Of a stretch of DNA of 64,000 nt, positions 9,374-18,046 are shown in pieces. Within the stretch, counting starts at the first letter, position 1. Each line of letters starts with the position of its first letter. Source of the stretch: Hymenobacter metallilatus (GTDB lineage: Bacteria > Bacteroidota > Bacteroidia > Cytophagales > Hymenobacteraceae); the NCBI RefSeq assembly GCF_003944705.1, contig NZ_RWIS01000003.1, forward strand, positions 248,001 through 312,000, in the 5' to 3' direction. Both the position numbers and the translations under genes were made by a program. A model generated the notes under the pieces. That model was not told the DNA's origin, made no database searches, and worked only from the letters and a program-made list of their open reading frames with translations.

Positions 9374-9429
9374 AAATTAGCTGCTCCGGTGGCTTTTCTT
9401 TGCTACTCTGCTCTGCCACAACCAACTCC

Positions 9430-12057
9430 ATGTGTATGTCCGTTGCCGAATTCTGCCGCGCTGGCACCTTGTTTCTGTTGTTCAGCATGGGTATATCGGC
9501 AGGGTGGGCACAACAGAAAGCGGCTCCCGTACGGAGCCGGCTGGCCCCGGGGCTGGAGGCCAGTAACTCTCCTCGCTCGGTGCGGGTGAGCGTGACGGAT
9601 GAAATAGCTTTTCGGAAATGGCTGGCCCAGGAACACGCGAAGGCCACGGTACAGGCCGAGCCCGGTCAGGTCCGGCTGCTGCGGGTGCAGGGCATAGCTC
9701 CGGCAGCCCTGGCAACCTGTCCGTGGGTTGACTTTGTGGAAGCTGCCGACCGGCGCGCCCGGCCGGAGCGCCAGCTCAACGGTGCCGACTTTACTGCCAA
9801 TAAGGTAACCACCGTGCACGCCCGCTACCCCCGTATTACGGGGCAGGGGCTTACGGTATCGGTCAAGGAAAGTCCTCTGGATATCAACGACATCGATTTT
9901 AAAGGGCGCCTTGTAAATCCTGACCCCCAGGCCCAGCTGCTGAACTCCCATTCCACCATCATGGCTACCCTGATTGCGGGTGGGGGCAACTCTGCGCCCA
10001 CTGGCAAAGGTGCCGCCTGGCAGGCCCGAATTGCCCAGTCGAGCTATGATAATTTGCTGCCCGACGACGGCGCGACCCTGGCGGCCCAGGGCGTATCGGT
10101 GCAGAACCATTCCTACGGGGTAAGCGTGGAAAGTTTCTACGGGCTCGAAGCCCGTGCCTATGACCAGCAGGCGCGGCAATACCCCAGCTTGCTGCACGTA
10201 TTCTCATCCGGTAACTCGGGCACCCAGCCTGCCCCCGCCGGATCTTATGCCGGGTTGGCGGCTACCGGTAACCTAACCGGCGAATTCAAAAACTCCAAGA
10301 ACAGCCTGAGCGTGGGCGCTACCGATGCCTTGGGGCAGGTAGCCCCGCTTAGCTCCCGGGGCCCCGCTGCCGATGGGCGCGTGAAACCCGAACTGGTAGC
10401 CTACGGCGACGGGGGCACCTCCGATGCAGCCGCCCTGGTATCCGGAGTCAGCCTGCTCACGCAGCACGCCTACAAAGAGCGGTACGGAAGCCTGCCTTCG
10501 GCATCCTTGGTAAGAGCGGTGCTGCTGAACACGGCTGATGATTCCGGCCGGCCCAACGTCGATTTTGTGAGTGGCTACGGGCAGGCCGATGCCCTGGGGG
10601 CGGTGAAAACCATGCTGGAAGGTCGTTTTCGGGAAGGTACCATCACGCAGGGTGGGCGGCAGGCCATTTCTATTCCGGTACCGGCCGGAACTCACCGCCT
10701 GAAAATCACCCTGGCCTGGACCGACCCCGAAGCGGCCGCAAATGCGCCGACTGCATTGGTAAATGACCTGGACATGACCTTGGTGGATGGGAATGGGACC
10801 CAGGTGTGGCAACCCTGGACGCTCAGTACCTACCCTCACCTCGACTCGCTGGCTTTACCGGCCCGGCGGCGGCCCAACCACCGCGACAATGTGGAGCAGA
10901 TTACCCTCGACTACCCCCCAGCCGCCGGAGCATACACAGTGCAGATAAGCGGTTTTCGGGTAACACAGGGCCCCCAGGCCTACAGTGTGGCCTATGAGTT
11001 CGAATCGGCCCTCACCTGGGTACACCCCTCCAACGCCCGCAACCTGCGGGCAGCCGAGTCCGCGCTGTTGCGGTGGCAATGGGCAGGCCCGGCTACGGCG
11101 GCCCGCCTGGAGTATCGGCCCGTTGGGCAAACCGCCTGGACGGTAGTAAGCTCTTCTCTGGATCTGGCCCAGCAAACTTTTCGGTGGACCGCCCCGGCCG
11201 CTCCGGCGGTAGCGCAGCTTCGGCTGCTCACCGGGGCGGGCAGCACCGAGTCGGATACGTTCTTTGTGGCCCGTCCCCTGTTGCTTAATGTGGCCTACAC
11301 CTGCCCCGATGAAACCCTGCTCACCTGGAGCCGCGTGCCGGGTGCCGCCCAGTATCAGGTGTATGCCTTAGGCAGCACCCACCTGCAGCCCTATCGGATG
11401 GTTGCAGATACGGCTTTGGTGCTTACGGCTACCGAAGCCGCCGCCCGCTATTTCGCCGTGGCCCCCGTAGTGCAGGGGCGCACGGGAGAGCGAAGCGGCA
11501 CCGTAGACGTGGCCCAATCTACCCACGGCTGCTATTTCCGCTCCTTCCTGCCTCGCCAGTTGGTTACCGATACGGTTCGGTTCGACCTCACCCTGGGTAC
11601 TACCTACCGTGTGCAAACCCTCAGTCTGGAGCGCCGGGCCACCGATGGAAGCTTTACGTCAATACAGACGCTGGCACCGGTTAGTACTACTTCTCTGGCG
11701 CTAGCCGACCCGGCCGCCTTGCCCGGCCGCAGTGAATACCGGGTTCGGCTACTGCTGACCACCGGCCAGGTATTATACAGCCAGCTCGAGGAAGTATATT
11801 TTATACCCTCTATTGCCGAAGTACAAGTATATCCGGTACCCGTAACAGCCGGAGAGCCGCTTACCGTGGTGGGCCCACCCGATCAGCTGCTGCACGTTCG
11901 GGTGTTCGATCTGACCGGCCGCCTGCGCCTGGACGTGCTTTCCGATACGGGCACCGTAAAGCTGTTGGATACCACCATTCTGAACCCAGGCGTATACATG
12001 CTCCGGATCAGCACCCCTGGTGGCCGTGAGGTAACCCGGCGGATAGCAGTACGCTAA
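9430..12057 (+). CDS. S8 family (subtilisin-like) serine peptidase with T9SS sorting domain
   Basis: An 875-residue secreted protein from the ATG at 9430, chosen because it starts a signal peptide ending ISAGWAQ; a longer frame from 9271 adds only non-coding-looking residues. The peptidase domain spans roughly residues 120-400. It has His in NSHSTIMA (H174), the oxyanion Asn in SSGNSG (N262) and Ser in GGTSDAAA (S331). The usual catalytic Asp-Thr-Gly is replaced by VKESP, so Glu147 (or the Asp of PLD just after) must serve if the enzyme is active. Fibronectin-like beta domains follow. The last 80 residues are a T9SS type A sorting domain (VQVYPVPV to the end), so it is a cell-surface or released protease. 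Confidence 0.88.
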   Translation: MCMSVAEFCRAGTLFLLFSMGISAGWAQQKAAPVRSRLAPGLEASNSPRSVRVSVTDEIAFRKWLAQEHAKATVQAEPGQVRLLRVQGIAPAALATCPWVDFVEAADRRARPERQLNGADFTANKVTTVHARYPRITGQGLTVSVKESPLDINDIDFKGRLVNPDPQAQLLNSHSTIMATLIAGGGNSAPTGKGAAWQARIAQSSYDNLLPDDGATLAAQGVSVQNHSYGVSVESFYGLEARAYDQQARQYPSLLHVFSSGNSGTQPAPAGSYAGLAATGNLTGEFKNSKNSLSVGATDALGQVAPLSSRGPAADGRVKPELVAYGDGGTSDAAALVSGVSLLTQHAYKERYGSLPSASLVRAVLLNTADDSGRPNVDFVSGYGQADALGAVKTMLEGRFREGTITQGGRQAISIPVPAGTHRLKITLAWTDPEAAANAPTALVNDLDMTLVDGNGTQVWQPWTLSTYPHLDSLALPARRRPNHRDNVEQITLDYPPAAGAYTVQISGFRVTQGPQAYSVAYEFESALTWVHPSNARNLRAAESALLRWQWAGPATAARLEYRPVGQTAWTVVSSSLDLAQQTFRWTAPAAPAVAQLRLLTGAGSTESDTFFVARPLLLNVAYTCPDETLLTWSRVPGAAQYQVYALGSTHLQPYRMVADTALVLTATEAAARYFAVAPVVQGRTGERSGTVDVAQSTHGCYFRSFLPRQLVTDTVRFDLTLGTTYRVQTLSLERRATDGSFTSIQTLAPVSTTSLALADPAALPGRSEYRVRLLLTTGQVLYSQLEEVYFIPSIAEVQVYPVPVTAGEPLTVVGPPDQLLHVRVFDLTGRLRLDVLSDTGTVKLLDTTILNPGVYMLRISTPGGREVTRRIAVR

Positions 12058-12293
12058 ACGCCGGGTTAGCCCTGCAGCCCTGGTAGTGGCAGGCTCTGTT
12101 GGGCGGATAAAATCTGCTTCCTGGTCCGGAAGGTAGCCAGTGTACAATACGGCTGGCGGGGCAAGCGTAGAAATAGGCTACACTACCCAAACGCCCAGCC
12201 TGCCAGGCTGCTCCTGGGGCCTGCCAGCAGGAGCATCAGGCAGGCTGTCCAGGCGCATTACCCACCTGGCGCAGCCCGGCTACGACCAAAAAA

Positions 12294-12320
12294 AGCCCCC
12301 ACCTCAACGAGGTGGGGGCT
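12294..12320. terminator. Bidirectional terminator between the subtilase and the M57 protease
   Basis: A 12-bp perfect stem, AGCCCCCACCTC / GAGGTGGGGGCT, with an AAC loop. It has A residues on the left and TTTT on the right, so it can end both convergent genes. Confidence 0.85.
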
Positions 12321-12343
12321 TTTCCGTTGTGAGAAGCTAGAGC

Positions 12344-13147
12344 TTAGTACACGTAGTTCAGAGCCGTGCGGTCGTTCGAGTTGAACGGACGGTTGGCACC
12401 CGAGCCAATGCAGGCCAGCATCCAGGAGTTTGGATCTGGGCCCGAAGGAGTGCCGGGGATGTACACGGCACCAACCGTGCTGGCTCCTTCGTTTACTGCC
12501 GAGCCACCGCAGCTATACTGGCGGCTCATGTAGTCGGTGTGGCGGAAGCCAATGCAGTGACCTACTTCGTGCGCCAGAATGGTAGCAATGTAGGTGGTAG
12601 CGTTGGCCGTGCCAATGGCAGCCGAGTTAACCGAAACAGAGCCGTAGGGGTTGCCGCCGGAGGGGAAACCAGCCGACGCCAGGTAGCTGGATCCGGAAGG
12701 AGCCGCGCTCAGAACAATGTTGCCACCCGAAGTTACCCGGGAGAAACGCAATTGCAGATTTTCGGCGTTGTAACGACGAATCAGCTCGTCGGTGGCGGTA
12801 ATGTAAGCGGAGGGCAGGCTGCTGGCTACCCGGATGGTGATAGTGCGGGGCAGGCCACCTACCAGGTTGGTGGTGCGGTACTGCTCGTCCTGTCCAACCC
12901 GTACCATGCTGTAGTCAGGCTTGCTGGCAAGCATTTCGTTGGTCAGCAGAATGTCGCCTTCTACCAACACACCGCCTTCTACTTTCTGAGCACCAGTAGC
13001 CGTAAAGCCCAGCGCCTTAATCTGGCTGATGGTAGCTTCCGATACTTCATTCTTTACCTCAACATTGGCTTTTTCCTGACACGACGAGAGGGACAGCGTG
13101 GTGGCTGCCAACAGCGCAAGTGGGGCGAGTACTTTTAGTGTTTTCAT
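12344..13147 (-). CDS. M57-family zinc metalloprotease lipoprotein
   Basis: A 267-residue lipoprotein from the ATG at 13147; an upstream in-frame start at 13183 overlaps the promoter and is rejected. The signal ends TTLSLSSC, so Cys becomes the lipidated N-terminus. The catalytic motif HEVGHCIGFRH (HExxHxxGxxH, three zinc ligands plus catalytic Glu) is complete, followed by a Met-turn-like region (WMLACIGSG). Members of this family (HEIGH metallopeptidases, myxobacterial protease B type) are secreted proteases. A strong Bacteroidota promoter sits just upstream. It is probably an extracytoplasmic protease for nutrient acquisition or competition; the target is unknown. Confidence 0.9.
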   Translation of the reverse strand: MKTLKVLAPLALLAATTLSLSSCQEKANVEVKNEVSEATISQIKALGFTATGAQKVEGGVLVEGDILLTNEMLASKPDYSMVRVGQDEQYRTTNLVGGLPRTITIRVASSLPSAYITATDELIRRYNAENLQLRFSRVTSGGNIVLSAAPSGSSYLASAGFPSGGNPYGSVSVNSAAIGTANATTYIATILAHEVGHCIGFRHTDYMSRQYSCGGSAVNEGASTVGAVYIPGTPSGPDPNSWMLACIGSGANRPFNSNDRTALNYVY

Positions 13148-13180
13148 GTGTTTTGGTTGTGAATTGGTTAAAGAACGTGT

Positions 13181-13212
13181 CAAACATAGCGTATCGTTAA
13201 GGATATTTCAAA
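13181..13212 (-). promoter_or_regulatory. Bacteroidota sigma-A promoter of the M57 protease
   Basis: Read leftward: TTTG (13209-13212), 20 bases, then TATGTTTG (13181-13188), matching TTTG-N19-20-TAnnTTTG. The expected transcript start is about 30 bases before the ATG at 13147. Confidence 0.75.
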
Positions 13213-13494
13213 ATTACACTCGATTAATTGTCAAAATTATATACGGCAATTTGCCCGTTTTATGCCCCTGCTCAGAAGGTGTGGGGGCTGTGCAATAGGA
13301 TTATATGGTTTTATGAATTTTTAATGAAAAATGCATTTCAGTTAAACTGAGGCACAATTCTCTCTGGTTTAGATACTAGTATGGCTGAGGTTACCAGGTG
13401 CCCAAAAAAATATTTCACCCGAAGAAGTTTTTTTGTTCCACAGGACTGCATATCAGGCTAAGTCGGGGGGTAATGGCCGCCCCGGCTATTTGCC

Positions 13495-13502
13495 TATCTT
13501 TG
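13495..13502 (+). promoter_or_regulatory. -7 box upstream of ricT
   Basis: TATCTTTG is a perfect TAnnTTTG match, 60 bases before the GTG start. The -33 element is not clear. Confidence 0.5.
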
Positions 13503-13562
13503 TAAACAACCGATTTCATGCGGCTTCCTTTCCCCGCCGCTTAACTATAGATCTTTCAAGCC

Positions 13563-15119
13563 GTGGCTTGCTCATCCTGCTCCTCCGGCGGGGGTTGCTC
13601 CACTACAAGTGCTAAGGGCTGCGGCTCTAAAGGCAGCTGTAGCAGTGGCTGTACCCGCCTTAATGTATTCGACTGGCTCCAGGACCTGGACGTTCCCAGC
13701 GACTTTCGAGAATTTGACCTGGTGGAAGTCCGTTTCAAGGGCGGCCGTAAGGATTTCTTCCGCAATAAAAGCCGCCTGCCCCTTATCACCGGCGACGCGG
13801 TAGTGGTAGAGGCGGCCGGTAACGGCTGGCATCTGGGTCACGTGTCGCTGAAAGGCGAACTGGTGCGCCTGCAGATGAAGAAGAAAAAAGTGCCCCTGGA
13901 CTCCAAGGAAATCCGGCCCATCCTGCGCATTGCTACTGAGCAGGATGCGGAACGCTGGCAGGCCGTGCGCGACCTGGAAACCGGCACCATGTTCCGGGCC
14001 CGGGCCGTGGTAGACGAGTTACGCCTGAAGATGAAGCTCTCCGATGTGGAATATCAGGCTGACCGTACCCGCGCCACCTTTTTCTACTCCGCCGACGACC
14101 GGGTGGATTTCCGGGACCTGATCAAGCGCCTGGCCGATGAATTCCGCGTACGGGTAGAAATGCGTCAGATTTCCCTGCGCCACGAAGCCGGCCGCCTGGG
14201 CGGTATCGGCTCGTGCGGGCGGGAGCTATGCTGCTCCACCTGGCTCTCCGATTTCAAGAGCGTGAGCACTACGGCCGCCCGCTACCAGAACCTGAGCCTG
14301 AACCCCGCTAAGCTGTCGGGGCAGTGCGGGCGCCTCAAGTGCTGCCTTAACTATGAGCTTGATACCTACCTGGACGCACTCAAGGATATTCCGCAGGTGC
14401 AGCGCCCCCTGCTCACTGAGCGGGGCGAATATATGCTGCAGAAAACTGACATCTTCAAGCGCAAGATGTGGTTTGCCGTGCGCGGCGACAATAACTGGGT
14501 GATAGTACCCACCGAGCGGGTGCGCGAAGTGCTGGAGTTAAACAAGCGCGGCGAAAAGCCCGAAAGCCTGTTGCTGCCAGTGCGGGAAGAAGAAAAAGCT
14601 CCGGAGGTTACGGCCATTGTAGAAGGCTCGCTGGAGCGCCTCGACGATAAGATTAAAGCCTCCAAACGCAGCAAGCGCGGGAAAAAGAAGAAGGGCGAAG
14701 AAGCTGCCTCCCCAGTTGCCGCTACTAAACCCAGCCGTTCCGGCCGGACTGGTGCTACCGAGCCCCGCGTTGCGGCGTCAGCCGATACGGCGGAGGCTAC
14801 CGGAGCCGAGACTCCCGAAGAGCGGGCCCGGCCTCGGGGTGCGGCGGCCCGCCCCCTCAACCGGCGCGGCCGCGGCCGGGGAGAAGGCAAACGCCCCGAC
14901 GCTACCCGCCCGGGGGAGGGCAACCCTCCGGCCGCCGATGCGCCTCGGCCAGCCCGGGAGGGTAGCAGCCGCTCGCCGCGCTCCGGCAGCGAAACCTCCG
15001 GCGGTCCGGCTCGTTCGGGCGGAGAAGCCGGCGAAGGACGGCGGAGCCGCTCCGGTCGCCGGGGAGGCCGCTCCGGTCGGGGCGGCGCATCAGAGGGTTC
15101 CACTCCGTCGGCTTCCTAA
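13563..15119 (+). CDS. ricT: PSP1-domain protein, RicT-like
   Basis: A 518-residue protein starting at GTG 13563; the frame is closed upstream by a TAG, so no earlier start is possible. The N-terminus is strikingly Cys/Ser/Gly-rich (ACSSCSSGGGCSTT). The PSP1 domain follows with its conserved cysteines (GSCGRELCCSTW and GQCGRLKCCLNYE, about residues 217-265). In Bacillus, RicT (YaaT) with RicA and RicF forms an Fe-S complex that directs RNase Y mRNA maturation; no ricA or ricF is visible here. The last ~150 residues are a low-complexity Arg/Gly/Pro/Ser tail, probably disordered and nucleic-acid binding. gldH follows 11 bases later, so they are co-transcribed, an arrangement shared by many Bacteroidota. 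Confidence 0.88.
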   Translation: MACSSCSSGGGCSTTSAKGCGSKGSCSSGCTRLNVFDWLQDLDVPSDFREFDLVEVRFKGGRKDFFRNKSRLPLITGDAVVVEAAGNGWHLGHVSLKGELVRLQMKKKKVPLDSKEIRPILRIATEQDAERWQAVRDLETGTMFRARAVVDELRLKMKLSDVEYQADRTRATFFYSADDRVDFRDLIKRLADEFRVRVEMRQISLRHEAGRLGGIGSCGRELCCSTWLSDFKSVSTTAARYQNLSLNPAKLSGQCGRLKCCLNYELDTYLDALKDIPQVQRPLLTERGEYMLQKTDIFKRKMWFAVRGDNNWVIVPTERVREVLELNKRGEKPESLLLPVREEEKAPEVTAIVEGSLERLDDKIKASKRSKRGKKKKGEEAASPVAATKPSRSGRTGATEPRVAASADTAEATGAETPEERARPRGAAARPLNRRGRGRGEGKRPDATRPGEGNPPAADAPRPAREGSSRSPRSGSETSGGPARSGGEAGEGRRSRSGRRGGRSGRGGASEGSTPSAS

Positions 15120-15130
15120 CCAGCATTTGT

Positions 15131-15619
15131 ATGCGTTTTTTGCTCCGATTAACCCCTATTTTACTTGCAGGGCTATTAGGTGCCTGTAACCCCAACGAGG
15201 TTTTTGAGAAAAACACCGACCTCAAATCACCCGCAGGAGAGCCCTACGTGTGGGCGGTACAGGACAAACCGACTTTCGAGTTTGACATTCCGGATACCAC
15301 CCAGCGCTATAATGTGTACTTCAACATCCGGAATGCAGCCGACTACGAGTTCTACAACCTGTACGTGCGGCATACGCTCACCGGACCCGATGGGAGGCCC
15401 ATTTCGCGGCAGTTGCACCAAATGCTGCTGATGGACCCTCAGACCGGAGAGCCCCGGGGCGACGGTTCAGGCGACATTTTCGACCACCGGTTTCTGGCCT
15501 TGCCGAACCAGAAGTTTTCCCAGACAGGGCCCTACAAAATCATGCTGGAGCAGTACATGCGCCAAGACCAGTTGCGTGGTATTATGGCGGTGGGCGTGCG
15601 CGTAATGAAACGCCCGTAG
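15131..15619 (+). CDS. gldH: Gliding motility lipoprotein GldH
   Basis: A 162-residue lipoprotein: MRFLLRLTPILLAGLLGAC is a lipoprotein signal with Cys19 as the lipidation site. The family body has FEFDIPDTTQRYNVYFNIRN and YEFYNLYV. GldH is required for gliding in Flavobacterium johnsoniae, where it affects the type IX secretion/gliding machinery; it is widespread in Bacteroidota even in species not known to glide. It starts 11 bases after ricT. T9SS-dependent cargo in this window (the plastocyanin-like protein and the subtilase) fits the presence of that system in the cell. Confidence 0.92.
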   Translation: MRFLLRLTPILLAGLLGACNPNEVFEKNTDLKSPAGEPYVWAVQDKPTFEFDIPDTTQRYNVYFNIRNAADYEFYNLYVRHTLTGPDGRPISRQLHQMLLMDPQTGEPRGDGSGDIFDHRFLALPNQKFSQTGPYKIMLEQYMRQDQLRGIMAVGVRVMKRP

Positions 15620-15622
15620 TAG

Positions 15623-15687
15623 CACCGGCACCCCATAAAAAAAAGCCTGTCGGATATACCAACAGGCTTTTTTATGGGGTGCCGGTG
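15623..15687. terminator. Long bidirectional terminator between gldH and the cold shock gene
   Basis: A 65-base inverted repeat. Outer arms CACCGGCACCCCATAAAA and inner arms AAGCCTGT / ACAGGCTT pair across a short loop. A and T runs are embedded in the stem, so it can terminate both convergent genes. Confidence 0.85.
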
Positions 15688-15692
15688 ATGAG

Positions 15693-15884
15693 CTAAATGC
15701 GCTCTACTTTCACGGCATTCTGCCCTTTGCGGCCATCAATAACATCGAACGATACACGGTCGTTTTCGCGGATTTCGTGTACCAGGCCCGTTTGGTGCAC
15801 GAAAATCTCCTGGCCATTTTCATCCTGAACGATGAAGCCGTAGCCTTTTGATTCATTAAAAAACTTCACTTTGCCGGTTTTCAT
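15693..15884 (-). CDS. cspA: Cold shock domain protein (CspA family)
   Basis: A complete 63-residue cold shock domain with RNP1 (KGYGFIV) and RNP2 (EIFVHQT) nucleic-acid-binding motifs. It is an RNA chaperone that melts mRNA secondary structure. Length is typical of minimal bacterial Csps. It is convergent with gldH and shares its terminator. A likely promoter lies 38 bases upstream; the short leader leaves little room for a classical long cspA-type thermoswitch leader. Confidence 0.95.
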   Translation of the reverse strand: MKTGKVKFFNESKGYGFIVQDENGQEIFVHQTGLVHEIRENDRVSFDVIDGRKGQNAVKVERI

Positions 15885-15921
15885 AGCGGGTGTAAGCGGT
15901 TGTGGGTTGAAAGAATGGCGG

Positions 15922-15951
15922 TAAATCTACACCGTTTTCCAGATTGGCAAA
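15922..15951 (-). promoter_or_regulatory. Probable promoter of the cold shock gene
   Basis: Read leftward: TTTG (15948-15951), 18 bases, then TAGATTTA (15922-15929), one mismatch from TAnnTTTG. Confidence 0.45.
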
Positions 15952-16022
15952 AACCCTGGGGGCGGAACGTCGCCGCGTAGGCTGCGTATGAAACGGGTAG
16001 TTTTCACTTGTCTTCCCGCACC

Positions 16023-16937
16023 ATGCCCGACGCACCCACTCCCGCCATGCCCGCCAACGAGCAGAACGCCACGCCACCGCCGCCAACGCCGGCCACCCCC
16101 GAAGCCGGTATGCCTGCCGAACTGCATACGCCCGCCAATACCACCGCCCAGCAACCATTTGCCCAGGACCGCAACCATGCGCAAAACGAGGTGGCTGGTG
16201 CTAGCCGGGGCGAGTTTGGGCGGCAGTCGGACCAAGGAAGCACGCAGGGCGGCTACGGCAACGAGGCCAGCCGGGGCGCTGCCACTTACGCCGGCACCCT
16301 CGATACGCCACCGGCTACCTCTGGCTACGTGGGGGAGCGGGAACAGCGCCAGGCGGGCTTTGCCTCCGAGGAAAACGGCAGCTTTGGTACCCAGGCGGTA
16401 GGAGCCGGCACGCCCACAGGTTCATCGGTGGGGGCGCATTTTGCCAACGATAACGCCGCTCCCCAAGGACCTGATTCTGGCTTTGCGCCCGATTACGGAA
16501 CATCTTCGTTGGGTGGAGCACCCAACGCCGGGGCGCAGCCGGTCCCCAGTCAGCGCAATCAGCAGGAAGATTATACCCCCAACCATCCTGAGGGCGGACC
16601 CCAGGGCCTTCGCACCGGGGCCGCTCCCACCAATGCTCCCGCAGCCACTGACGAAGCGGAAGCTACCCCTTCTGAGGGAACCCGCAGCGGCTATACTGCC
16701 GGGGGCTCGCCAGATGCGCAGGGCGGAAGCGAAAAAGGATTCGGCTCGAAAGGCGGCTCGTATAATGATGAGTACGACGCGGCGGCTCCCAGCCAGCCCG
16801 CAGGCTCCCCAGCCCGCGGGGACTTCGGGCGCGAGGATGGTGCCCAAAACTATGGCAACGCCTCCGACGACCGTACCCAGCCGGAACAGTCGCCGGATTA
16901 CGGGCCTGCACCAGGCCGCAGTGGCTCCCCTGACTAA
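16023..16937 (+). CDS. Low-complexity, probably disordered protein of unknown function
   Basis: A 304-residue protein from ATG 16023 (an in-frame TTG lies at 16008). It has no signal peptide, membrane helix or hydrophobic core. It is rich in Gly, Ala, Pro, Asn, Ser and acidic residues. Similar short blocks recur along the chain, such as RGEFGRQSDQG near residue 60 and RGDFGREDGAQ near 265, plus many YGN, GYGNE and NYG pieces. This composition resembles stress- or desiccation-associated hydrophilins, but that is only a resemblance. Coding status is supported by a long frame with coding-like third-position bias and a clear stop. It stands alone on the plus strand. Confidence 0.6.
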   Translation: MPDAPTPAMPANEQNATPPPPTPATPEAGMPAELHTPANTTAQQPFAQDRNHAQNEVAGASRGEFGRQSDQGSTQGGYGNEASRGAATYAGTLDTPPATSGYVGEREQRQAGFASEENGSFGTQAVGAGTPTGSSVGAHFANDNAAPQGPDSGFAPDYGTSSLGGAPNAGAQPVPSQRNQQEDYTPNHPEGGPQGLRTGAAPTNAPAATDEAEATPSEGTRSGYTAGGSPDAQGGSEKGFGSKGGSYNDEYDAAAPSQPAGSPARGDFGREDGAQNYGNASDDRTQPEQSPDYGPAPGRSGSPD

Positions 16938-17004
16938 CGCAGGGCACCACTGCTAGCGAGTGGCCGCCCACCCGGTTACCTGCTCCGGCCTGCCACTGCC
17001 AGCC

Positions 17005-17877
17005 TCAGGGCTGGGATGGCAGGCCGGCTGGTTTTCGCGCAGCCAGGAACAACCGGCCTTTCTCGTTGCTGAAAACAAAATCCTGGTTATTGATGAATAC
17101 CAGGGCCTCAGTTTGCCCGGATTTGGGGATGGAAATAGTGGTTTTCAGCCCATCGAACAAGCGGCGGCCGGGCAACCGCTCAAACTGGAAGACGTAGCCG
17201 GCGCCCAATAGAGCTACCCGGTGCCCGTCGGGGCTGATATCGGCGGCGGTAACCCAGGTAGGCAGGCGCAGGCTGTCGGCCAGGCGGGCGGTGTAGCGGC
17301 CGGGCTGGGCGGGCACCACGTACTGTTTTACCAGGCCGCTGGTACCCCGGTTTTTGGTGAAGAGGTAGAGGCTATCCTGATAGTAATAAAAAGCCTCGCA
17401 GTCGAAGTTGCGTTGGGGCTTCCGGGGCGGGAAAGACTGCTGATCGGGGTAGCGGATGTGCAGTGTATCCACTTGCCGCAGCTCGGGGCCGCTGAGGCGG
17501 TAGATACGCAGGTTCCGGCGCTTGTTCTGGTTGTTGCCAAAGTCGCCGATATAAAGGCGGTGGTCTTCATCCTGAGTTAGATCTTCCCAATCAATATTCT
17601 GCAAAGGTTCCAGGTCCAGGGCCTGTAGCAAGTCGCCCTGGCGGGTTATGCGGTAGAGGTGGGCCGTATTGCCGCCGTCGGCGTGCGTCCACAGGTCGCC
17701 CTCGGGACCGGCATTCTCCAGGCCCGAGCTTTCCCGGGCTCGGGAGCTGATGCGGCCAATTTCGGAAATAGTATAGTGTGCGGTGGCATCGGCAAAGGAG
17801 CCGCGGCCCTGGTCGGAGGAGCACCCGGCAACTACTGCTACTACACAAAGGGCACAAAAGCGGAAGGAAGGAACCAT
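17005..17877 (-). CDS. Lipoprotein with beta-propeller-like repeats, function unknown
   Basis: A 290-residue protein. MVPSFRFCALCVVAVVAGC is a lipoprotein signal. The mature part has propeller-style strands, for example DLWTHADGGNTAHLYRI, RLYIGDFGNNQNKRRNLRIY and GHRVALLGAGYVFQFE. The opening (ESSGLE followed by LWTHADGG) resembles envelope proteins sometimes annotated as SdiA-regulated-like, but I cannot assign a function. It is divergently transcribed from the PAP2 gene and convergent with the disordered-protein gene. Confidence 0.7.
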   Translation of the reverse strand: MVPSFRFCALCVVAVVAGCSSDQGRGSFADATAHYTISEIGRISSRARESSGLENAGPEGDLWTHADGGNTAHLYRITRQGDLLQALDLEPLQNIDWEDLTQDEDHRLYIGDFGNNQNKRRNLRIYRLSGPELRQVDTLHIRYPDQQSFPPRKPQRNFDCEAFYYYQDSLYLFTKNRGTSGLVKQYVVPAQPGRYTARLADSLRLPTWVTAADISPDGHRVALLGAGYVFQFERLPGRRLFDGLKTTISIPKSGQTEALVFINNQDFVFSNEKGRLFLAARKPAGLPSQP

Positions 17878-18046
17878 ACAGAGCGGGGCCGGGGGCAGGG
17901 GTCAGCCGAGTTTCTGCCAGCTTACGCCGAGCAGGGGAATTCGGCCGCCGAAATTGCGGATTTTACTGGTTATGGCCGTTAGGGGCCAGCCGGACAAACC
18001 GGTATCTTGTTGGCAGCCCTACCTCATTCTGAGTCAGTTGTCCGGC

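Larger units (their letters stand above)
13148..13562. other. AT-rich divergent intergenic region
   Basis: About 415 bases between the divergent M57 protease and ricT genes, clearly AT-richer than its surroundings. Besides the two promoter elements listed separately, it holds only short frames with no support. Confidence 0.55.

Noticed and set aside
9271-9429. N-terminal extension of the subtilase
   Set aside because: The extra 53 residues precede a standard signal peptide and overlap the -7 box; the ATG at 9430 fits better.
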